Positions 59,024-64,000 of a stretch of 64,000 nucleotides of DNA are shown one piece after another. A model generated the notes under the pieces. It had not been told where the DNA came from and did not search any database. It saw nothing but the letters and a program-made list of their open reading frames with translations. Position 1 is the first letter of the stretch. Every line of letters begins with the position of its first letter. Origin of the DNA: Oscillospiraceae bacterium (GTDB taxonomy: Bacteria; Bacillota; Clostridia; Oscillospirales; Acutalibacteraceae); contig JAIRPV010000032.1 in the NCBI GenBank assembly GCA_031256825.1, positions 1 through 64,000 of the forward strand. The letters run 5' to 3'. The translations under genes were made by a program, and so were the position numbers.

Positions 59024-59040
59024 TCGAAAGGAGGAAATTC

Positions 59041-59916
59041 ATGGAAGATCAAAAGCAACCGAACGGCATACCAACAGAAGAAGATCTGGCGCTGATTCAC
59101 CGGTATACGCGGGCGCAGCTGGCGGCGCAGGAGGTGTATGTGTTCCAGACCGTGCTGTGCGACAACGAGATTGACCGCGACGGCGAACAGTTCCCGCTGG
59201 CGTCGCTGCAAACGCTGGCGGAGCTGTTCCCCGGCAAAACCGGGCTATTTGATCACAGCGGAAAAAGCGGCGACCAGGTGATGCGGATCTATGCCGCCGC
59301 CGTTGAGCTGCAACCGGAGCGCCTGAACAGCGCCGGAGAGCCATACGCCGCGCTGACGGGCAAGGTCTATTTGCTGCGCACGGAAGAAAACGCCGCGCTG
59401 ATCCGCGAAATTGAGGGCGGCATCAAAAAAGAGGTCAGCGTTTCGTGCGCCGTCCGGCGCGTCCGGTGTTCTGTATGCGGCGAAACGCTGCGCAGCTGCG
59501 GGCACCGCAAGGGCGAAAGCTACGAAGGCCGCCGCTGCTGGGCGATATTGGAGGAGCCGACCGACGCGTATGAATTTTCGTTTGTGGCAATCCCCGCGCA
59601 GCCCGGGGCGGGTGTGATCAAGCGCAAAAAAGGCCGCGGCGGCGCGGACGCGGCGCGGCTGGCGGAGCTGGAGCGCCTGGCCGAAGACGGACGCGCTTAC
59701 CGCGCCGAGCTTTTGGCGAAGACGCTCAGAGCGGGCGGCGCGGCGCTGCCGGAGCTGGACCGGGATTTGCTGGAGGGCATGTGCGCGCATCTGGAGGCGC
59801 GGCAGCTGGCGCAGCTGCGCGAAACCCTCGAAACCTGCGCCGCGAAATCGCTGCCGCTGCGGCCGCAGCTGAACGCGCGCGGCCCGCAGGGGGAATACGA
59901 TGGCTATCGGTTTTAA
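59041..59916 (+). CDS. Putative prohead protease/scaffold
   Basis: A 291-residue protein in the position of the head maturation protease. The HK97/herpes-type protease fold is suggested by His72 in GLFDHSGKSGD and Ser133 in IKKEVSVSCAV, the expected catalytic His and Ser. A Cys cluster (CSVCGETLRSCGH, then CW) is inserted after it and could bind zinc. From about residue 200 onward the protein is a charged coiled coil that could act as scaffold. GGAGG precedes ATG 59041. Catalysis is inferred from position and residues. Confidence 0.7.
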   Translation: MEDQKQPNGIPTEEDLALIHRYTRAQLAAQEVYVFQTVLCDNEIDRDGEQFPLASLQTLAELFPGKTGLFDHSGKSGDQVMRIYAAAVELQPERLNSAGEPYAALTGKVYLLRTEENAALIREIEGGIKKEVSVSCAVRRVRCSVCGETLRSCGHRKGESYEGRRCWAILEEPTDAYEFSFVAIPAQPGAGVIKRKKGRGGADAARLAELERLAEDGRAYRAELLAKTLRAGGAALPELDRDLLEGMCAHLEARQLAQLRETLETCAAKSLPLRPQLNARGPQGEYDGYRF

Positions 59917-59949
59917 CCAACAAAAATAAACGTCAAAGGAGAGAATATC

Positions 59950-60954
59950 ATGGCATACGACAATTTGCAGCTGGACAAGGGCCTTTACACCGCACAGGGG
60001 GGCTTCACGCAGGCGCTGGAACGCGTTGACCCCAGCGCGAACTACCGCGGCACGCCCCTGGAGGGGCTTGACGCCTACGAACGGCAGCTCAAGCGCTTCG
60101 GCATTCGTCCCGGCGGCGCTTCCAGCGACCGCGTGGAAAAGTTCTTCCAAAACAGCTCCACCGCCGCGCTCTTCCCGGAATATGTGACCCGCGCCATCCG
60201 GCAGGGCCTGGAGCGCTCGCAGGCGCTGAGCGGCGTGGCCGCCACAACCACGGTGATTGACGGCACGGATTACCGCTCGCTTTTGTGCAGCCCCGACGTT
60301 GGGGAATTTGCTGGCGCGGCCGCCACGCCGGAAGCGCAGGCCCTGCCTGTCAGAACCATCCGCACGAAAGAGCAGCTGGTGAACATGAAAAAGTTCGGCA
60401 CGCAGCTGAACATTTCTTACGAGGCCGTGCGGTTTCATCGCCTGGATCTGTTCACGGTTCTGCTGCGCAATATGGGCACGGAGCTGGCGCAGCTGCTGCT
60501 GGGCGAAGCGGTGGAGGTGCTGCTCAACGGCGACGGCAACCCCGGCACCGAGGCCGTTTCGGTTGCGGCAAGCGGCGGCGCGCTGAGCTACAGCGATCTG
60601 CTGGCGCTTTGGAACCGCTTTGATCCCTTCACGATGACCACCTTGTTTGCGGGCAGCGCCATGGCGCAGCAGGTGATGAATCTGCCCGAAATGCGCGACG
60701 CCTACGCGGGGCTTGATTTCCATGGCACGGGCAAACTGATTACGCCCCTGGGCGCGGAGCTTGTGAAAACCAGCGCCATGCCCGGCGGCAAGCTGCTGGC
60801 CTTCGACAAAAACGCCGCGCTGGAACTGGTGAAGGCGGGCGACATTGTCACCGACTTCAGCAAGCTCATCGATTGCCAGCTGGAGTCCGCCGCGGTGAGC
60901 GTCACCGCCGGTTTCGCAAAGCTTGCGCACGGGGCGGCGGTTGTGCTGGAATAA
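59950..60954 (+). CDS. Phage major capsid protein
   Basis: A 334-residue HK97-fold major capsid protein. Residues 1-60 are a removable N-terminal arm; the rest has the family pattern: PEYVTRAIRQGLERSQALSG, an E-loop region around IDGTDYRSLLCSPD, the spine helix RLDLFTVLLRNMGTELAQLL and a C-terminal P-domain ending in SAAVSVTAGFAKLAHGA. GGAGAG precedes ATG 59950. The gene is followed by a 74-base gap with its own promoter before the MuF-barnase gene. Confidence 0.93.
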   Translation: MAYDNLQLDKGLYTAQGGFTQALERVDPSANYRGTPLEGLDAYERQLKRFGIRPGGASSDRVEKFFQNSSTAALFPEYVTRAIRQGLERSQALSGVAATTTVIDGTDYRSLLCSPDVGEFAGAAATPEAQALPVRTIRTKEQLVNMKKFGTQLNISYEAVRFHRLDLFTVLLRNMGTELAQLLLGEAVEVLLNGDGNPGTEAVSVAASGGALSYSDLLALWNRFDPFTMTTLFAGSAMAQQVMNLPEMRDAYAGLDFHGTGKLITPLGAELVKTSAMPGGKLLAFDKNAALELVKAGDIVTDFSKLIDCQLESAAVSVTAGFAKLAHGAAVVLE

Positions 60955-60999
60955 TCGTTTGCAAGGGGGGGCGGGGCGAATGTTCCGCCTTCCCAGGGC

Positions 61000-61028
61000 T
61001 TGCAATCGGAGCCGGAATGAGGTATACT
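61000..61028 (+). promoter_or_regulatory. Promoter just before the MuF-barnase gene
   Basis: TTGCAA (61000-61005), 17-base spacer, TATACT (61023-61028), ending one base before ATG 61029. Transcripts would begin near 61035, after that ATG, so the promoter may serve the downstream barstar gene rather than full-length toxin. It is the only good promoter inside the head module. Confidence 0.55.
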
Positions 61029-61589
61029 ATGGTGAAGATAACCAAAGCGCTGTTTGACGGTTTTTTACCGGAGCTGGAGTACAGCGAGGACTGGGAACAA
61101 TGGGTGACGTTGTTTTCTTCTGGCACATGTATTTACTGCTGGGATATGTTTGGAAAGATATTTCGAATTGGCGAAGAGCCAGAACAAATTCCACCGGTAC
61201 ACGAGAATTGTGGATGTGAAATCATTCCATTGCTATCAGTTCTTGTTGGTAACGCAACCATCAATGGGGAAAGTGGTGCGGATTATTGGCTTTTTCAGTA
61301 TGGTCATCTTCCGGATTACTACATTGGCAAAGAAGAAGCAAAATCGCTCGGCTGGGAAAGCTGGCGAGGTAATCTTGGCTCAGTATTGCCAGGGCGCATG
61401 ATAGGTGGCAGTATTTTTTGGAATCGAAATGAGAAATTGCCATCAAAGGTAGGGCGTATTTGGTATGAAGCAGATATTAACTATCAAAAAGGATATCGAA
61501 ATCTCCATAGAGTGGTATATTCTAATGATGGCCTGATATTTGTAACATATGATCACTATATGACTTTTGTAGCGGTAAGGAGCGCATGA
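61029..61589 (+). CDS. MuF-like minor head protein fused to barnase toxin
   Basis: A 186-residue fusion. Residues 1-80 carry a phage Mu gpF-like Cys/His motif: CIYC at 34-37 and HENCGC at 58-63. Residues 83-184 are a barnase-type ribonuclease with all catalytic residues in register: Lys101 (YYIGKEEA), Glu147 (YEADINY), Arg157 and Arg161 (GYRNLHR) and His176 (YDHYMTF). Known MuF polymorphic toxins in temperate phages have this design. The gene is A+T-rich: 61441-61560 has 40 G+C of 120, against 39 of 60 at 61921-61980. GAGG lies six bases before ATG 61029; ATG 61017 is an alternative. Barstar follows after one base. Confidence 0.9.
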   Translation: MVKITKALFDGFLPELEYSEDWEQWVTLFSSGTCIYCWDMFGKIFRIGEEPEQIPPVHENCGCEIIPLLSVLVGNATINGESGADYWLFQYGHLPDYYIGKEEAKSLGWESWRGNLGSVLPGRMIGGSIFWNRNEKLPSKVGRIWYEADINYQKGYRNLHRVVYSNDGLIFVTYDHYMTFVAVRSA

Positions 61590-61590
61590 T

Positions 61591-61914
61591 ATGCAACAGA
61601 GACTATTGGCTCAGCCCATGAAGCAGCGCTGGCTGGATTTTTCGGCATGCCAGCACCCGCTGGAAGCGCACCAGATCATCCGCGAGAAACTGGAACTGCC
61701 CTCGGCATATGGATGTAATCTGGACGCCCTTTGGGACGCCTTAACGGGTCTCATGTATGTGCCGGCGGAAATCACCATTGTTTTCCGGCCAAAGCAGCCA
61801 TCGGAGACGATGCGAACATGCATTGAAGCAATCGTTGCGGTTTTTTTGGAAGCCCGCGATCAATACGACGAGTTCATTTTGCATGCCGCCATTGAAACAG
61901 GAGGAACACCATGA
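61591..61914 (+). CDS. Barstar-family ribonuclease inhibitor (immunity)
   Basis: A 107-residue barstar-type inhibitor of the adjacent barnase. The family core is ELPSAYGCNLDALWDALTG at residues 35-53, with the two barnase-contacting Asp residues (D45 and D49) conserved; the first of the two neighbouring tyrosines of classical barstar is replaced (Ser-Ala-Tyr). It starts one base after the toxin stop and has AAGGAG eight bases before its ATG. Its stop overlaps the next head gene (ATGA), so immunity is embedded in the structural operon. Base composition matches the phage genes, not the toxin. Confidence 0.92.
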   Translation: MQQRLLAQPMKQRWLDFSACQHPLEAHQIIREKLELPSAYGCNLDALWDALTGLMYVPAEITIVFRPKQPSETMRTCIEAIVAVFLEARDQYDEFILHAAIETGGTP

Positions 61915-62312
61915 CCCAATATAGCATACTGGGGCGGCTGCGCCTGATGACGCAGCTGGACGACGAACAGGCCATGGCGGCGCTGCCGCTTTGCGCCGCC
62001 GCGATGGAGCAGCTGCTGGCGCGGCTGAAGCCGGGCGCGAACCGGGGCGACCCGCGCCTGGATCAGGCCGGGGCCGCCGCCGCGCTTTGCATGCTGCTTT
62101 TGCGCGAAGAAAACACATCCGCCGACGAAGGCTTTTCGAGCTTTAAGGCGGGCGATATCACCGTAACCAAAAAAGAAAAGGCAAACGCTGCCCGCATGGC
62201 CGCCGCCGAGCAGCTGCGGGCGCAGGCGCTGGAAGACGCGCGCGAACTCCTGCGCGACACGGGGTTTTTCAGCGGCTCCACCAAATTCAGCCGCTGCGGG
62301 GGGAAGAGCTGA
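61911..62312 (+). CDS. Putative phage head-tail connector protein
   Basis: A 133-residue protein with helical N-terminal half (ILGRLRLMTQLDDEQAMAALP and AAAMEQLLARLKPG) and a polar C-terminus rich in Lys and Ala, as in the gp6-like head-completion proteins that follow capsid genes. The Lys-rich ITVTKKEKANAA stretch resembles the adaptor helix of such proteins. It overlaps barstar by four bases and abuts the next gene (one-base overlap), supporting a single operon. The call rests on position and fold resemblance. Confidence 0.6.
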   Translation: MTQYSILGRLRLMTQLDDEQAMAALPLCAAAMEQLLARLKPGANRGDPRLDQAGAAAALCMLLLREENTSADEGFSSFKAGDITVTKKEKANAARMAAAEQLRAQALEDARELLRDTGFFSGSTKFSRCGGKS

Positions 62313-62662
62313 TGGACGAATTGCGGGAGATCCGCGCGGTGATGGAACGCTTTGGGCGGCAGGTGCGCCTTTGCCTGCCCGACGGCTGGCAAACCGAACA
62401 CTTCGGCGCGTTTTTGCAGCCGCTGCGCTACAAAAACAAAATGTACCTGGGCGGCGTCAACACGCGCATTGGCTTCAACCGCGAGGGCTATTACCTCTAC
62501 CTTGGCCCGCCGGAACACGATCTGACCCAGCTGGGGCGCGATATGTGGATTCAGGCGGCGACAAACCCCGCCGAGCGCTACACGGTTGACCGCGCCGAGG
62601 CGGTATATTTCGGCGAACATCCCAGCCATATCTGGGCGATTGTGCGCAGCATGGTGGAATAG
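62312..62662 (+). CDS. Putative phage head-completion protein
   Basis: A 116-residue protein beginning MDELREIRAVMERFG, with a compact beta-rich centre (FLQPLRYKNKMYLGG, GYYLYLGPPEHDLTQLG). Small proteins at this position in clostridial phages act as head-tail joining stoppers, of the XkdH/YqbH kind. The start overlaps the previous stop by one base. Family assignment is tentative; no catalytic motif is expected. Confidence 0.6.
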   Translation: MDELREIRAVMERFGRQVRLCLPDGWQTEHFGAFLQPLRYKNKMYLGGVNTRIGFNREGYYLYLGPPEHDLTQLGRDMWIQAATNPAERYTVDRAEAVYFGEHPSHIWAIVRSMVE

Positions 62663-62698
62663 AGGTTCGACAATAGACGTTAGAGGGGAGAGAGCGCA

Positions 62699-63541
62699 AT
62701 GTCCGCAATCAGCGCGATGCCAGAGGCCATTGTTCAATGGCTTGCCGGGCAGGAAACCCTGACGGGCCTGGGGTTCATGACCGAATTCCCCGCGCAGAAC
62801 AAGGCCGTGCCGCTGCGCAGCGCCATTGTGACGGTGGGGCTGGGCTCGGTCAATATCACCGACAAATTCATCGAAAACGACAACGGCGTGCTCGAACGCC
62901 AGGAATATTGCCGCACGGCGCTGCTGCGCCTGCGTTTTGGGATCCATGTGCCGTTCAGCGAAGGCGGCAAGCGCTGCCACGAAATCCTCACCCGGGTGCT
63001 GGACATGCTCAGCTTTGCCAGCGACCTGAACATCCGCGCTTCCGGCTGCAAAGAAGTGGCCGCCCACCGCGACACCGACGCTTTTGTGCTCGAATCCTGG
63101 ATTGATGTGGAAGCCGACTTTTGCCCGGCCGAAAGCACGGGGCTTGCGCTCGCTTCTTTTTTCCCCAAAGAGCTGCTGTGCGGCAGCCATATCAGCAACC
63201 AGGAGATTCACCTGACCCAGGCGCAGAAATCACGGCTCGACAACCCCCTGCGCGTGGGAACCTACGCCGGCAACGGGCTTGCCAGCCAAAGCATCAACCT
63301 GGGGCAGCGGCCCATGGCGGTTTTTGTGCTGCTGCACAGCATGCCGCCGATGTATGCCAACTACAGCGCGGGCACGGCGCAGGTGATGTTTGGCCTGGCC
63401 ATCGACGCCGGAACCAGCAGGAACAGCCTGGGCGTGGAGATTACCAACAGCGGCTTCCGCCTGCACACCGGCACGGCCGGCACCACCACCGCCGCGCTGA
63501 ACCTTGCCGGCGCGGAATATGTGTTCATGGCGATGGTCTGA
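62699..63541 (+). CDS. Two-part phage protein, tail-terminator-like plus beta domain
   Basis: A 280-residue protein that ends the head module. Residues 1-140 look like a tail-terminator or joining protein (EAIVQWLAGQETLTGLGFM, KRCHEILTRVLDML, FVLESWIDVEADF). Residues 175-280 form a separate beta-rich domain (MAVFVLLHSMPPMYANYSAG, FGLAIDAGTSRNSLGVEITN, TAALNLAGAEYVFMAMV) similar to decoration or fibre-like repeats near phage virion surfaces. GGGGAG precedes ATG 62699. No tail genes follow; a terminator and spo0A come next. I do not recognise a named family for the whole. Confidence 0.5.
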   Translation: MSAISAMPEAIVQWLAGQETLTGLGFMTEFPAQNKAVPLRSAIVTVGLGSVNITDKFIENDNGVLERQEYCRTALLRLRFGIHVPFSEGGKRCHEILTRVLDMLSFASDLNIRASGCKEVAAHRDTDAFVLESWIDVEADFCPAESTGLALASFFPKELLCGSHISNQEIHLTQAQKSRLDNPLRVGTYAGNGLASQSINLGQRPMAVFVLLHSMPPMYANYSAGTAQVMFGLAIDAGTSRNSLGVEITNSGFRLHTGTAGTTTAALNLAGAEYVFMAMV

Positions 63542-63573
63542 AACCGGGGCGCGGTTCGCCGCGCTTCCCAACA

Positions 63574-63620
63574 AACGCGGCGGGAGCTTTTCAGCCCCCG
63601 CCGTGGCGTTATTTTGTTTG
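63574..63620 (+). terminator. Terminator of the phage head module
   Basis: Stem AACGC-GGCGGG (63574-63584) / CCCGCC-(GTG)-GCGTT (63597-63610) followed by ATTTTGTTT. A second hairpin GCGCGG-TTCG-CCGCGC lies at 63549-63564. The first may also serve spo0A on the other strand. Confidence 0.75.
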
Positions 63621-63622
63621 CT

Positions 63623-64000
63623 TCAGGCGCTGGCTGCCGCGCGCAGCTTCAGCCTGAGTTTGTCGCTGATCATAGCGATAAATTCGCTGTTGGTTGGCTT
63701 GCCGCGCTGGTTCTGGATCGTATAGCCAAAATAGCTGCTCAACACATCCACGTCGCCCCTGTCCCAAGCCACTTCGATCGCGTGGCGGATCGCCCGCTCA
63801 ACCCGCGAAGGCGTAGTCTTGAAGGTCTTTGCGACCGTGGGGTAAAGCACTTTTGTGACAGAGCTAATCATTTCGGTGTCTTCGATCGAAAGGATGATGG
63901 CCTCGCGGAGATACTGGTAGCCTTTGATGTGGGCGGGCACGCCCACTTGGTGCATGATCTCCGAAATCATCATCTCCAGATCGGAACGGCTGCGGATGAC
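63623..64000 (-). CDS. spo0A: Sporulation master regulator Spo0A, C-terminal part
   Basis: Partial gene: the frame stays open to the window edge, so only the last 125 residues are seen. They are the Spo0A DNA-binding effector domain: [59 protein letters not shown] and [20 protein letters not shown], including the recognition helix [13 protein letters not shown]. The C-terminal [15 protein letters not shown] is also standard. It proves sporulation lineage (class Clostridia or Bacilli). The receiver domain and start lie outside the window. Confidence 0.98.
   Translation of the reverse strand, partial: VIRSRSDLEMMISEIMHQVGVPAHIKGYQYLREAIILSIEDTEMISSVTKVLYPTVAKTFKTTPSRVERAIRHAIEVAWDRGDVDVLSSYFGYTIQNQRGKPTNSEFIAMISDKLRLKLRAAASA

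Larger units (their letters stand above)
56177..63541 (+). mobile_element. Phage-derived head-only gene module
   Basis: Ten same-strand genes in the order of a siphophage packaging and head region: small terminase, large terminase, portal, protease, major capsid, MuF-barnase, barstar, connector-like genes and a 280-residue last gene that may be a tail terminator fusion. All frames are open. No integrase, repressor, replication, tail tube, tape measure, baseplate or lysis gene is seen, and I find no flanking att repeat. It lies between the pflB terminator and a terminator facing spo0A. It could be a decayed prophage, a head-supplying satellite or a domesticated particle. Confidence 0.82.

Noticed and set aside
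59245-61005. 586-codon minus-strand frame in the phage module
   Set aside because: Antisense to the protease and capsid genes, no recognisable domain and no ribosome site.

Overview
The window looks like a chromosomal segment of a strict anaerobe of the class Clostridia (Bacillota), most likely an endospore former with a G+C-rich genome. Pointers are the C-terminal half of Spo0A at the right edge, two CotF-type spore coat genes, anaerobic ribonucleotide reductase with its activase, pyruvate formate-lyase, formate-tetrahydrofolate ligase, a membrane pyrophosphatase and several radical enzymes. Most of the sequence is ordinary core genome. Promoters have recognisable sigma-A boxes with 17-base spacers, and ATGA stop/start overlaps are common. 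I saw no rRNA, tRNA, CRISPR array, transposase, integrase or riboswitch.

Layout. 0.1-6.0 kb: mltG, ylbF, a phosphoesterase, two coat genes, and a heavy-metal/cupredoxin membrane fusion with a DUF2318 lipoprotein. 6.0-6.7 kb: a small holin-like pair. 6.8-18.7 kb (minus strand): HEAT-repeat protein, unknown membrane protein, rsmI, tatD, metG, a sugar-isomerase/AMP-ligase fusion, lysoplasmalogenase, DUF4474 protein, tsaB, tsaE, a 56-residue Cys-rich membrane peptide, DUF4430 lipoprotein, rpsT. 18.9-29.9 kb (plus strand): TPR protein, purD, NERD protein, purL, ASKHA/ferredoxin protein, rluA-type synthase, htpG, radical SAM protein. 29.8-45.6 kb (minus strand): sigma/anti-sigma pair, Fn3-like surface protein, beta-mannosidase, rluB, SPFH protein, hppA, alr, then a nucleotide block (dut, nrdG, HAD hydrolase, DUF2807 lipoprotein, nrdD) behind an NrdR-type promoter. 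45.8-49.5 kb: glycosyltransferase-LicD fusion and an acyltransferase. 49.5-56.0 kb: PHP protein, fhs, zinc-type binding lipoprotein, pflB. 56.1-63.6 kb: a compact phage head module. 63.6 kb to the end: spo0A.

The most interesting object is the phage head module: small and large terminase, portal, protease, major capsid protein, connector-like genes and a 280-residue last gene, with no visible tail, lysis, integration or replication genes. Inside it, directly after the capsid gene, lies a protein joining a short MuF-like Cys/His motif to an intact barnase ribonuclease, followed immediately by a barstar immunity gene. The toxin gene is much more A+T-rich than its neighbours and has its own consensus promoter.

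The second unusual theme is a family of 7-base tandem repeats (AGGAGRC and TAGGRRT). They have invaded coding sequence: in-frame blocks sit inside the essential gene tsaB in two opposite orientations, the C-terminus of the DUF2807 lipoprotein is made of them, and the end of the DUF4430 gene runs into them.
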